This document shows positions 43,033 through 51,697 of a stretch of 64,000 bases of DNA, piece by piece. Both the position numbers and the translations under genes were made by a program. Numbering within the stretch: the first letter of the stretch is position 1; each line of letters begins with the position of its first letter. A model generated the notes under the pieces. It ran no database searches. It saw nothing but the letters and a program-made list of their open reading frames with translations, and was not told the DNA's origin. Source of the DNA: Oscillospiraceae bacterium (lineage in GTDB: Bacteria; Bacillota; Clostridia; Oscillospirales; Acutalibacteraceae); contig JALCPP010000005.1 of NCBI GenBank assembly GCA_022650485.1, positions 160,476-224,475 of the forward strand, given 5' to 3'.

Positions 43033-45399
43033 TTAAACGGTGCCAACGTGCCAAATATCGTTGGCGTAGCCGGCGATGGTGCGGTCGCTTGAAAATTTTC
43101 CTGCGTGTGCCGTGTTAAGAAATTCCTTGCGGGCAAATGCTGTTTTGTCGCGGTAGTCCCGGTTGGCACGAAGCCTTGCTTCACGGTAGGAGTCAAAGTC
43201 GTAAAGCAGAAAGTATTGGTCCGGTTTGTGCCAAGATGTTCCCTTGAGCAGGGAATCGGAGAGTTCGCGGAATATTCCGGTTCCGCCATCGTCCAGTGTT
43301 CCGTCGGTCAGCGTGTCTAAAACACGTTTCAGCCTGGGACTTTGGTTCAGCAGGACGGCCGGGTCATACGTTTCACGAATCTGGTCAAGCTCTTCGACAC
43401 GGGCGCCGAAAATGTAGTTGTTTAAAAGGCCGGATTCCCGCACAATTTCGATATTTGCTCCGTCATAGGTGCCGATAGTTGGGGTTCCGTTGAGCATGAA
43501 CTTCATGTTTCCGGTACCGGAGGCTTCTGTGCCGGCGGTTGAAATCTGTTCCGATAAATTGGCGCCGCAGACCAGCTTTTCCGCATAGGAAACATTGTAA
43601 TTCTGTACAAAGACGACACGGATGAAATCGCGCACGGCGGGGTCGGCGTGAATGAGGCGTGCAATTTCATTAATTAATTTGATAATTCCTTTTGCACGGG
43701 CATATCCCGGCGCCGCTTTTGCACCAAAAAGAAAGGCTGTCGGTGTAAAGTCACGCAGGCTTCCGTCCTTTATGCTGAAGTAGAGGTCCAGAATAGAAAG
43801 TGCATTTAAGAACTGGCGCTTGTATTCGTGAAGGCGCTTGACCTGAATGTCGAACAGAAAAGTTTCCGGAATCTGAACTCCTTCTTTTTCTGCAATAAAC
43901 TGCGCGAGCTGCCGCTTTTTTTCCTGTTTGACAGCGGCAAATTTCTCTAAAACCGTTTGATCGTCTGCGTATTGTTCCAGCCCGCTGAGTTGGTCAAGGT
44001 TGGTGACCCAGTCTTGTGTTCCCAGCAGGTCTGTAATCAGTGCAGAAAGTTCGGGGTTACACAAGGCGAGCCAGCGCCGCTGCGTAATTCCATTCGTTTC
44101 ATTGCGAATCAGGTTGGGGAAAATTTCGTTCCATTCTTTCAGAACGCTGTTTTTCAGAATTTCAGTGTGCAGTTCGGCAACGCCGTTTACGGCGCAGGAA
44201 CCGTAGACCGCCAGATTCGCCATGTGTGCGGCCCCGCCGCGAATCACTTCACAAGTGTCCAGATTGCGCGCGAAAGCGCCGCCCGCCGCTTGAAACTCCT
44301 TTTTCTGGTAATCGTCGATTTTTTTGAGCACGCTGTAAATCCCAGGAAGAGCTTCTTTGTACAGTTCCAGATCCCAGGTTTCCAACGCTTCTGCCATAAC
44401 CGTGTGATTGGTGTAGTGAAATGTTTTTTGTGCTATGCGGAACGCGTTTTCAAACTTTATTCCGTAGTTCGAGAGTAAGATGCGGATTAGCTCACAAATC
44501 GCGACCGTCGGGTGTGTATCATTGAGCTGAATGGCAACGGATTCGGGAAAGCGGGAGAAATCTTTGCCATATCGCTTGATGAAGCGCTTGAGAAGGTCTT
44601 GTACGGAAGCACTGCAGAAGAAATATTGCTGACGGATGCGCAGCAACTTGCCCTCGTCGGTACTGTCATTTGGGTACAGGACACGGGAGAGATCTTCCGC
44701 ACGGTTCTTTTCGCGGACAGCCCCGTCGTAATCCTGATCGTTGAATTTGGTAAAATCAAATTCTGTCAGGGGTTCGCTCTGCCACAGTCGGAGGGTGTTA
44801 ATCCGCTTGCCGCCGTAGCCGATGATTGGCATGTCATAGGGGACGGCACGCACCGCAAAGTTTCCAAACTCAATGGTGACCGCATCTCTGTCACGCCGTT
44901 CGGACCACGGGTCACCAAAACGGGTCCAGTCGTCTGCTGTTTCAATCTGAAATCCATTTTTTAGTCCCTGTTGAAACAGCCCGTATCGGTAACGGATTCC
45001 ATACCCGTTCAGCGGATATCCTTGAGTGGCCGCGGAGTCCAGAAAGCAGGCTGCCAGCCGGCCCAGACCGCCGTTGCCGAGCGCGGCGTCCTCGATTTCT
45101 TCCAGTGAGTTCAGATCTGAGCCGTTTTGGCGAAGAATCTTCCCCACTTGCTCCGTCATGCCAAGGGTCAGCAGATTGTTGAAGATGAGCCGCCCAACCA
45201 GAAATTCAGCCGAAAAATAATAGACCCGTCTATGTTCATTATAAAGTTGCTTGCTTTTTGACCAAACCGGTGCAATGTGCTTCATTAGGCATGCTGCAAG
45301 CGCATTGTGAAGTTCAAACGGCCTTGCATCGGCAATATCACATCCGCACTGCGTCAGCAGTTCTTCTTTTAAGGTGTCTGCCAGTGAGCTATTTTCCAA
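43033..45399 (-). CDS. glgP: Glycogen/maltodextrin phosphorylase
   Basis: The 788-residue GT35 enzyme releases glucose-1-phosphate from alpha-1,4-glucans with phosphate. The PLP-lysine motif EASGTGNMKFMLNG is intact, with GNGGLGRLAACF near the N-terminus, NDTHP and KRLHEYKRQFLN. TTG 45399 is the likely start: GGGAGG lies 8 nt upstream and the protein then begins at the usual place for the family. A longer TTG frame from 45471 would start inside the promoter. With malQ and the importer it makes a complete maltodextrin pathway. Confidence 0.94.
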   Translation of the reverse strand: MENSSLADTLKEELLTQCGCDIADARPFELHNALAACLMKHIAPVWSKSKQLYNEHRRVYYFSAEFLVGRLIFNNLLTLGMTEQVGKILRQNGSDLNSLEEIEDAALGNGGLGRLAACFLDSAATQGYPLNGYGIRYRYGLFQQGLKNGFQIETADDWTRFGDPWSERRDRDAVTIEFGNFAVRAVPYDMPIIGYGGKRINTLRLWQSEPLTEFDFTKFNDQDYDGAVREKNRAEDLSRVLYPNDSTDEGKLLRIRQQYFFCSASVQDLLKRFIKRYGKDFSRFPESVAIQLNDTHPTVAICELIRILLSNYGIKFENAFRIAQKTFHYTNHTVMAEALETWDLELYKEALPGIYSVLKKIDDYQKKEFQAAGGAFARNLDTCEVIRGGAAHMANLAVYGSCAVNGVAELHTEILKNSVLKEWNEIFPNLIRNETNGITQRRWLALCNPELSALITDLLGTQDWVTNLDQLSGLEQYADDQTVLEKFAAVKQEKKRQLAQFIAEKEGVQIPETFLFDIQVKRLHEYKRQFLNALSILDLYFSIKDGSLRDFTPTAFLFGAKAAPGYARAKGIIKLINEIARLIHADPAVRDFIRVVFVQNYNVSYAEKLVCGANLSEQISTAGTEASGTGNMKFMLNGTPTIGTYDGANIEIVRESGLLNNYIFGARVEELDQIRETYDPAVLLNQSPRLKRVLDTLTDGTLDDGGTGIFRELSDSLLKGTSWHKPDQYFLLYDFDSYREARLRANRDYRDKTAFARKEFLNTAHAGKFSSDRTIAGYANDIWHVGTV

Positions 45400-45442
45400 T
45401 TCGAAAACCTCCCATTTTGTCGTGCTTCCTAAAAACGCTATC

Positions 45443-45471
45443 AGGATAACATAACTTTTCGAAAATTTCAA
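45443..45471 (-). promoter_or_regulatory. glgP promoter with TTTTCGAAAA operator in the spacer
   Basis: On the minus strand TTGAAA (45471-45466) and TATCCT (45448-45443) are 17 bp apart. The perfect palindrome TTTTCGAAAA (45456-45465), with the central CG typical of LacI-family operators, fills the spacer. Related CGAAA half-sites continue to 45493. Confidence 0.75.
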
Positions 45472-45545
45472 TACGATTTATCGAAAACTTCGACGGAGAC
45501 GCTTGAAAAATCGATAGATTTAATTTGGATGTTTCAAACAATATA

Positions 45546-45581
45546 GTAAAAAGGACTGAAACGGTTTCTCGCTTCAGTCCT
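45546..45581 (-). terminator. Terminator after the maltodextrin LacI regulator
   Basis: GGACTGAA (45553-45560) pairs with TTCAGTCC (45573-45580). On the minus strand the stem is followed by TTTTTAC. Confidence 0.8.
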
Positions 45582-45607
45582 CAGTAAAATGTGTTTGAGA
45601 GTTTGTT

Positions 45608-46603
45608 TTAAATTTTGGGCTTTCCGGTGGATTCGCGCACCACCAGTTCCGGCATTAGAAGGAGCCGGTTAATATGAGTGCCGTGCATCATCTGATCCAT
45701 GACCATACAGACGCTTTTCCCAATGGCCATACGATTCTGCCGGATGGTTGTTAAAGACGGCGTGGTATAGGATGCAAGAGGAAGATCGTCAAAACCTGCA
45801 ACACTGACATCATCCGGAACGCGCAGACCCATGCGGTACAGTTCACGAAGAACTCCGTGGGCAAGCAGGTCGCTTGCGCATACGATTGCGGTTGCCCCCT
45901 CACGAATAAAATAACTGACAAATTTATCCGCGCAGTCCGTCATGTAATCCCCGTGTGCTACCAGTTCTTCCCGAACGTTCAGACCGCATTTTTCCATTCC
46001 AAGCCGGAATCCGTTCAATCGCTCATGGGAAACCCGGCTGATGGTTTCTCCGTTGAGCATCGCGATGTTCCGGTGACCGAGCCGGGCCAGATGCTCCACC
46101 ACGTAAAAGATTCCCTGTTGATTGTCGATCCCGACGCAGGCTACGTTCTTATTGTAGACGACATTGTCGAGTAAAACGGTGGGAATGTTGGTTTTCTGCA
46201 TTTGCGCAATAAAATCATTGTGAAGGGTAAACCCGAGCAGAAACCCTGCCGCATAATGGTGGGTTACCATATAATCGTCGTAGTTATACTGGGATTCCTG
46301 ATTCATTGCGAGCGGTACGATGGAAACATCCCACTTTTTTGCGGCCGCTTCCAGCTTAAAGCCAACAATAATATCATAGCCGAACTGTTCAATCCGCTCA
46401 TAGCCCATATTTTCAATGAAAACGCAGATTTTGACCGGGTTTGCTCCCTCACGGCCCTGCTTGGGGACATAGCCCATTTCCATAGCGGTGTTGATGATCA
46501 ACTGCCTGGTTTTGTCGCTGACATCGCTGGCACCGCTCAGTCCTTTCGAAACCGTACTGACAGATAAGTTCAGCCTGGTTGCGATATCTTTTATCGTTGG
46601 CAC
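45608..46603 (-). CDS. LacI family regulator of the maltodextrin locus
   Basis: The 331-residue repressor has helix-turn-helix TIKDIATRLNLSVSTVSKGLSG followed by the hinge helix and a sugar-sensing domain (LGHRNIAMLNGETISRVSHERLNGF, VPDDVSVAGFDDLPLASYTTPSLTTIRQN). It starts at GTG 46603. It lies upstream of and collinear with glgP and the importer, and CGAAA-type repeats occur before its own gene and before both structural promoters. A MalR/MalI-like role is therefore likely. The inducer is inferred. Confidence 0.92.
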   Translation of the reverse strand: MPTIKDIATRLNLSVSTVSKGLSGASDVSDKTRQLIINTAMEMGYVPKQGREGANPVKICVFIENMGYERIEQFGYDIIVGFKLEAAAKKWDVSIVPLAMNQESQYNYDDYMVTHHYAAGFLLGFTLHNDFIAQMQKTNIPTVLLDNVVYNKNVACVGIDNQQGIFYVVEHLARLGHRNIAMLNGETISRVSHERLNGFRLGMEKCGLNVREELVAHGDYMTDCADKFVSYFIREGATAIVCASDLLAHGVLRELYRMGLRVPDDVSVAGFDDLPLASYTTPSLTTIRQNRMAIGKSVCMVMDQMMHGTHINRLLLMPELVVRESTGKPKI

Positions 46604-46629
46604 AATATTTTCACATCCGTTTGATAATT

Positions 46630-46646
46630 TACGAAATTTTCGAAAC
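46630..46646. promoter_or_regulatory. Operator-like repeat before the maltodextrin regulator
   Basis: ACGAAATTTTCGAAAC contains two overlapping CGAA/TTCG palindromic units 28 nt upstream of the GTG start, matching the repeats at 42854, 43009 and 45456. It suggests autoregulation. Confidence 0.5.
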
Positions 46647-46745
46647 TTAATTCAGTTTATCACATGATACCGGGACTGTCAATCTGTGCGGCGGGCAAAT
46701 GCCGTCAAAATGATATTTTTTAAGGTTAAGCGCAGTGGATTCCGG

Positions 46746-47477
46746 TCATGCCAGCCCCAAAAGCCGGGCGGCGGTGGCAACGAGAAAGCATACGGCAATT
46801 CCGGTCACTGTTGGGATTAAGAAAGCGACAAAGGTCCATTTCCTGCTTTGTGTTTCATTTTTTATGGTAAGGCACGTTGTGCCGCAGGGCCAGTGCATCA
46901 GAGAGAACAGCATGACACATACCGCTGTCAGCCAGGTCCATCCGTGACTGACAAAAAGAGCGTGCAGCTGCGAAAGGCTTCCATAATCGGTCAGTGTACC
47001 GGTCGCCATGTAACTCATAATAATAATCGGCACGACGATTTCATTGGCTGGGAATCCCAGAATAAATGCCATCAGAATATATCCGTCCAGCCCCAGTGTT
47101 CTGGCAAAGGGGTCCAGAAATCCAGCACATTGCGCGAGCAGGCTCATGCCGCCGACCTGTATGTTGGCGAGCATCCAGATAACCAACCCGGCCGGAGCCG
47201 CAACGATGACGGCGCGGCGCAGTACAAACAGCGTTCGGTCGAAAATGGAACGTACAATGACACGCCCGATCTGTGGGCGGCGGTAAGGGGGAAGTTCCAG
47301 ATTGAAGGAGGACGGCATGCCTTTCAGAAGTGTTTTAGAAAGCAGCTTGGAAATGAGCAGGGTCATGACAACGCCTAGTATGATTACGCCGGTTAGAAGC
47401 ACAGCGGAAACGGCGGATTGAAACGGCCCGGCGGCCGCCGCGGCAAAAAACATGGTGATGACTGCAATGAGGGTTGG
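46746..47477 (-). pseudogene. feoB: feoB, 3' part, separated by a recombinase element
   Basis: This is the C-terminal half of ferrous iron transporter FeoB. Reading from the element junction gives FPTLIAVITMFFAAAAAG, then membrane segments with LPPYRRPQIGRVIVRS, FVLRRAVIVAAPAGLVIW and FPANEIVVPIIIMSY, and ends normally at 46746. It has no start of its own. The ATG at 47453 is internal. Joined to the 5' part (50173-51600) it would make a 719-residue intact FeoB. As it stands the transporter is split. Confidence 0.93.
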
Positions 47478-47509
47478 AAATGCACCGCCGCACCAAGGGC
47501 AACTTTACG
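47478..47509. other. Recombination site at the left end of the feoB element
   Basis: Core AAAT is followed on the element side by GCACCGCCGCACCAAGGGCAA (split: GCACCGCCGC, ACCAAGGGCAA). This resembles the inverted inner arm at the other end (GCGCCACCAAAG, then GGGGCAA). Confidence 0.65.
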
Positions 47510-47526
47510 TCTGTGGCTTGACCGCC

Positions 47527-49140
47527 TTAACCCTTGTAAATCCAAATTCGAAGTGTTGCTCCGTCCCACTCGATTCCCTGTATATAAAGTTGAAGCAGTG
47601 TGCGCCTTTCCGAAATGGTGAGTTTATCCCAATACTCGATCAGATCCCCAAGGGCGTAAATGGTTTCGTCCGGCCGGAATTTCAATGTACCGGTGGGGCG
47701 GGCCGTTTTTTTCAGTCGCCTTTTTTCTGCGCTTAACCGGCTGAGTTCGGCGTCGAGTTCAGTAATTCGGCAGTTGACATGCTGAACAAAAGCATCGCTT
47801 GCGTGGCTTTGAGAGAGCGTTAGAATCAGGTTGTTCATTTCACGGCTGCATTTTGCAATTTGTATATCAATTTCGTCGGGAAGGCTTTTCTGGCTCTGTT
47901 TATGTAAATCCATTTTCAGCTGTTCCAGAAGCGGGATGATGCGGGGACTTTCGTGCATGATATGCAATAGGCGCAGACAGACGGCTTCATCCGCCTGCAG
48001 TCCGTTTAAATTCGGGCAGCTGCAGATCACGGTTCCGCCGCGAAGCTTTCTTTGGCAGATATAATCGTATAGCCGATGGTTGTTGCTGCGGGTTTTGGCA
48101 AACATTCGACTGCCGCATTTGGCACAGCGTATCATTCCGGAAAGCAGGGAGTAGTCGTTGTGCGCTTTGACAGCTCCGCTTTTCGGCTTGTTTCGTTCCA
48201 AAAGGCACTGAGCGGCTGCCCATTGTTTTCCCGTTACAACCCCTTTATGCCGTCCTATGGCAATAATCCAGTGTTCTATCGGCTGACGGGGAGCGCGCTT
48301 TTTTTTATAATCCCGCTTGTTGTAAGAAAGCAGGCCGTGTTTTTTCGAGCATTCTTCCTTTTTAAAACACAGTTCGGAACCACGGGAGGCAAAATATTCC
48401 CATGCGTCTTGGTCCGCCGCGCAGTAAACGGGATTCTGCAAGATATCTTTAATGCCCAAAAGAGAGTAATCATTCCCTGTCCGGCTGTGGATTCCCTGTT
48501 TCATCAGGTATTTTCCAACCCCGGAAAGAGACCGAAGCTCCAGAAACTTGTTAAACATCAATTTCACAATCCGAATTTCGTCGGGATTCCATTGAAGTTT
48601 GCAGGAAGTTTTTGTTTTGCCGTCAATCATTACGTCCGATATTTTTTCAGACGTGAAACCCGTGGGCGTGGTGCCGCCCAGCCAGCGGCCCGAACGTGCC
48701 AGCATCAGCATATTGTCACGCACACGTTCCGCAAGGGTTTCCCGTTCCAGCTGTGCAAATACGGAGGCAATGTACATCATAGCTTTGCCCATCGGCTTCG
48801 AGGTATCGAATTCTTCCTTAATGCAGATCAGGGAAATCCCGAGGTGATTCAGCTCTTCAACCAGTGCGGAAAAATCGCTGACGCTGCGGCTGATTCTGTC
48901 CAGCCGGTAGCACACGATAAAATCAAATTTCTGCTGCTTGATGTCGCGCAGCATTTGCTGAAAGCGCGGCCGGTCGATGTTTTTTCCGGAAAAGCCCTCG
49001 TCTTCATAAATAGTCAGGTCCGCATTGGTGCTTGACTTATATTTGGAAAAGATGTACTGCCGGCACATTTCAATTTGATTTTCTACGGATTCCCCTTTTC
49101 CGGTACAGATCGATTTTCGCGAGTAGACTGCAAAGCGCAA
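47527..49140 (-). CDS. Large serine site-specific recombinase
   Basis: The 537-residue recombinase has an N-terminal resolvase domain with the catalytic serine in YSRKS (residue about 10), then DEGFSGKNIDRPRFQQML and YRLDRISRS. The recombinase DNA-binding domain and a zinc ribbon (CAKCGSRM ... CQRK, CSCPN) follow. The C-terminal coiled coil runs to about residue 495. This matches skin-element and integrative-element recombinases that exchange at 2-nt crossovers. TTG 49140 lies 11 nt behind GGAGG. Its stop is only 46 nt from the attachment core, and it points the same way as feoB, so feoB transcription may drive it. Confidence 0.93.
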   Translation of the reverse strand: MRFAVYSRKSICTGKGESVENQIEMCRQYIFSKYKSSTNADLTIYEDEGFSGKNIDRPRFQQMLRDIKQQKFDFIVCYRLDRISRSVSDFSALVEELNHLGISLICIKEEFDTSKPMGKAMMYIASVFAQLERETLAERVRDNMLMLARSGRWLGGTTPTGFTSEKISDVMIDGKTKTSCKLQWNPDEIRIVKLMFNKFLELRSLSGVGKYLMKQGIHSRTGNDYSLLGIKDILQNPVYCAADQDAWEYFASRGSELCFKKEECSKKHGLLSYNKRDYKKKRAPRQPIEHWIIAIGRHKGVVTGKQWAAAQCLLERNKPKSGAVKAHNDYSLLSGMIRCAKCGSRMFAKTRSNNHRLYDYICQRKLRGGTVICSCPNLNGLQADEAVCLRLLHIMHESPRIIPLLEQLKMDLHKQSQKSLPDEIDIQIAKCSREMNNLILTLSQSHASDAFVQHVNCRITELDAELSRLSAEKRRLKKTARPTGTLKFRPDETIYALGDLIEYWDKLTISERRTLLQLYIQGIEWDGATLRIWIYKG

Positions 49141-49207
49141 ACTGTGATTCGCCTCCTTTGATCATCGAAGAGCGGCGGTTTGTGCGGTGTACATTCACTG
49201 GAAAACC

Positions 49208-49236
49208 TTGAATTTTGTGTAAATTTCGAGTATAAT
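49208..49236 (+). promoter_or_regulatory. Strong promoter of the element's 143-codon gene
   Basis: TTGAAT (49208-49213), a 17-bp spacer and a perfect TATAAT (49231-49236) lie about 45 nt before the ATG, divergent from the recombinase gene. Confidence 0.8.
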
Positions 49237-49280
49237 AAACTTTTGTGTCCCTAACTGACTGAATTGAAAGGATTGATACC

Positions 49281-49712
49281 ATGGACGAGATTGAACAGAT
49301 TTACAGCAGTGATCATTACCCGAATTTTCTTCGTTATTGCAAGCTGCACGGCTATAAACGGATGAAAGATTTACTGCAATGCCGTTTTGAAGAATTGCCG
49401 GAGCTTCTTCATATATCTTCCAGCAGAATGAGCCGCATCAAAGCAATTTTTGTTCTCTATTTTAAAAATCACCCGGAAGATCTGGCCAGCGCAAGAACAA
49501 AGAAGAAAACGAATGCGCCGGTAATTGACGACCTGGAGGATCGACTGTTGGTCGTTTTTCAGCAAAATGCGAACAAGCTTATTCATATCTCAGAAATTAC
49601 CAAAGCAATTGGCAAAGGTGTAAAGCGGGGCGATATCATTCATGTGCTGGAACATCAGAAATGGTGCAAAATTGTTGATAATACAACGTTTTTTTATATG
49701 CCGGTAGCCTGA
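49281..49712 (+). CDS. Unknown 143-residue protein of the feoB element
   Basis: I do not recognise a family. The first ~65 residues (YPNFLRYCKLHGYKRMKDLLQ, FEELPELLHISSSRMSRIKAIF) look helical, with a helix-hairpin-helix or HTH flavour. The last ~55 (LIHISEITKAIGKGVKRGDIIHVLEHQKWCKIVDNTTFFYM) look like a winged helix. A DNA-binding control protein of the element is plausible but unproven. It has its own promoter and a terminator, and GAAAGGA before the ATG. Confidence 0.75.
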   Translation: MDEIEQIYSSDHYPNFLRYCKLHGYKRMKDLLQCRFEELPELLHISSSRMSRIKAIFVLYFKNHPEDLASARTKKKTNAPVIDDLEDRLLVVFQQNANKLIHISEITKAIGKGVKRGDIIHVLEHQKWCKIVDNTTFFYMPVA

Positions 49713-49723
49713 AAAATATTTTG

Positions 49724-49751
49724 TAGAGAGTGTTACGCTCTCTATTTTTTT
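49724..49751 (+). terminator. Terminator inside the feoB element
   Basis: TAGAGAGTG (49724-49732) pairs with CGCTCTCTA (49736-49744), one G-T pair, followed by a T-run to 49751. The 49752-49934 stretch beyond it contains only a short TA repeat. Confidence 0.8.
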
Positions 49752-49934
49752 ATCCATTTTCCTTTTGATCTGGGGGCGGATGGGGCCAGAATTTCTGGAC
49801 GCTATATATATATATGCGAAATCAGGCGGCGACTTTGCCTGAGCGTGTTGTTTGTAAGTGCATTTATTAAAATATAGGTGATAGGACAACCGAAGCTTTC
49901 CATATTCCTTAAGAACAGGAAAGGGGAGCGTGCG

Positions 49935-50123
49935 GTGAAAAAAAGCAAAATAAAATCCGTTGAGGTCGAAATTTCAGGCCAACAGGGACCGCCGGACCGG
50001 GATGAACAAATGGCGGCAGTGCATTTTATGCTGATTCAGCGCAGAATGGAGGAACTGGGATTAAATCAACGGCAGAAAGCGATTGTTGTGGATGGGGTTT
50101 TGAAATTGTTGAAAAAACAGTGA
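49935..50123 (+). CDS. Small basic protein of the feoB element, candidate excision factor
   Basis: The 62 residues start at GTG 49935, 6 nt behind GGGGAG. A Lys-rich start (KKSKIKSVEVEISG) leads to a helical C-terminus (AVHFMLIQRRMEELGLNQRQKAIVVDGVLKLLKKQ). No family is recognised. Serine-recombinase elements normally encode a small, non-conserved directionality factor needed for excision. Size and position near the attachment site make this the best candidate here. It overlaps the read-through tail of truncated feoB on the other strand. Confidence 0.65.
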   Translation: MKKSKIKSVEVEISGQQGPPDRDEQMAAVHFMLIQRRMEELGLNQRQKAIVVDGVLKLLKKQ

Positions 50124-51600
50124 AATTCCAGTGAAACGGTGTTTTAACTTCTTGCCCCTTCTTTGGTGGCGCAAATCTTCCGTTGCAGGGAACAAAGTTG
50201 TTTGTCAGAATGGCAATCAGACGTTCCCGCGGGGAATCGATAATTCGGCAGCCGATCACGCCACAGGCATTGCAGCCGAACCCCATGCACATCGTTAAGG
50301 ATTGTTTGCCGTGTGCGCATGCTTTTCGAAAGAAATTGTCAAGGTTGAACGCAACGCGGGGCAGGTAGCCCAAATCTTCCAGCAGGGTGAACAAGGGAAA
50401 GAAGATTGCCATGGGTGGCAGCATGACGGAAACGACCCAGGCCAGAGTTCGGTACATTCCCTGCACCAAAAGACCGGTCAGCCATTCGGGGGCGCAAATC
50501 CAGTGAAAAAACTCCAGAAGCCGGTCTTCCAGCCAGAACAGGCCGTCTGCAATCAGAGCGGACGGGACGTTGGCGCCTGTAATCGTAATCCAGAATATGC
50601 CGAGGAGCAGTAAAATCATAATTGGAATTCCGGTTACTTTGGAAGTGAGAATCCGGTCTATTTTTCGGTCCCGTTCCGCATATTCCGCTTTTTGGCAGAC
50701 GGTGGTTTCCCGGCTGATTGATTCACAAAGTTCGACAATTCTGGTAACAATCCGGTCGCGGAAAGCATCATTCGTAATTTCGGATTCTTTCAGAAATGTT
50801 TTTGCCTTCATCAGGCAGGCAGAAACATTTTGATCTGCTAAAATATCAGTTTCCAGGTAATTTTGCATGGAATGCATCAGACTCTCGTCACCATCCAGCA
50901 GTCGGAGTGCGGTCCATCTGGAGTTTAGTTTGCCCTTGAGCGTGTTTTCCAACGCGGGCTGAAGGATGGAAACCGCTTGCTCAATTTCATCGTCGTATTT
51001 AATTTGCAGCGTGTGCGGACTGCTTTTCTGCACGGATAACTCCGCGACGGTATTCATTAAGCCCCTTAGCCCTTTTCCACTTCGGGCGCTGGTTCCGACA
51101 ACGGGAATCCCCAGCTTCTGCGAAAGCAGTTCAAGGTCAATTTTGATTTTCTTTTTCCTGGCTTCATCCAGTAGATTCACGCACAGGACAACTCGTTTGG
51201 AAATTTCCATGGTTTGAAGAACAAGATTCAGATTGCGCTCCAGGCAGGTAGCATCCGCCACCACCACCACGGCATCAGGACCGCCAAAACAGATGAAATC
51301 ACGTGCAATTTCTTCTTCTTCAGAATTAGCCATGAGGGAATAGGTTCCCGGAATATCGACCAAAATAAAATTCTTATCTTGGTGACGGCACTTTCCCTGT
51401 GCGTTGGCGACTGTTTTTCCTGGCCAGTTTCCCGTGTGCTGATTCATGCCCGTCAGGCTGTTAAACACGGTGCTTTTTCCAACATTCGGATTTCCAGCCA
51501 GGGCAACCACAGAATCCTGCGCGGTTTCTTTTTCAATTTGTAAAACACTTTTACATCCGTTTAGAACCCCGGAGCCTGTCGATTTTTCTGTTAATCCCAT
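50026..51600 (-). pseudogene. feoB: feoB, 5' part, truncated by the recombinase element
   Basis: The native part (51600-50173, 476 codons) holds the G domain: G1 GNPNVGKST (about residue 37), G3 DIPGTYSL, G4-region NLLDEA and G5 SARSGKG, followed by helical and membrane segments (PPMAIFFPLFTLLEDLGYLPR, GFGCNACG). It ends at NNFVPCNGRF. The next ~48 codons to the stop at 50026 are element sequence with no FeoB similarity. GGGGGG precedes ATG 51600. No feoA is found beside it. Alone, this GTPase half cannot form the full Fe2+ channel. Confidence 0.93.
50152..50176. other. Recombination site at the right end of the feoB element
   Basis: The element-side arm (TTGCCCC, then TTTGGTGGCGC) runs into the core AAAT (50173-50176). 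feoB then resumes on the minus strand as GGAAGATTT. Confidence 0.65.
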
Positions 51601-51644
51601 AAATGTCCCCCCGTTATGACTGTGTCAAAGTGAAAAATGATGCA

Positions 51645-51697
51645 AAAAGCAAGGCGGCATCACCTGCTTGCAGCAAAGATGGTTTCGCCTTGCTTTT
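51645..51697 (-). terminator. Attenuator-like terminator in the feoB leader
   Basis: AAAAGCAAGGCG (51645-51656) is perfectly complementary to CGCCTTGCTTTT (51686-51697). On the minus strand the stem is followed by TTTTTGC. It lies between the small leader ORF and feoB, so it would stop feoB transcription unless disrupted. Confidence 0.65.

Larger units (their letters stand above)
47478..50172. mobile_element. 2.7-kb serine-recombinase element inserted in feoB
   Basis: It is bounded by the 4-bp direct repeat AAAT (47478-47481 and 50173-50176). Deleting 47478-50172 rejoins feoB in frame through CNGRFPTL with no base lost or gained. It contains a large serine recombinase gene (47527-49140, minus), a 143-codon gene (49281-49712, plus) and a 62-codon gene (49935-50123, plus). 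Imperfect inverted arms flank the core on the element side. There are no conjugation, phage or resistance genes. The plan resembles developmentally excised gene-interrupting elements such as the sigK skin, reduced to a minimum. Confidence 0.9.

Noticed and set aside
48076..49035. 319-codon plus-strand ORF opposite the recombinase
   Set aside because: It is a long shadow of the recombinase coding strand. Composition is unlike a real protein and there is no start signal.
49800..49816. TA dinucleotide repeat as a functional site
   Set aside because: It is a short simple repeat within a gap of the feoB element, with no partner copy or adjacent signal.
47454..51600. feoB broken by a frameshift or ordinary decay
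   Set aside because: Both halves are intact to the base at the AAAT repeats and rejoin in frame, so an insertion, not decay, explains the split.
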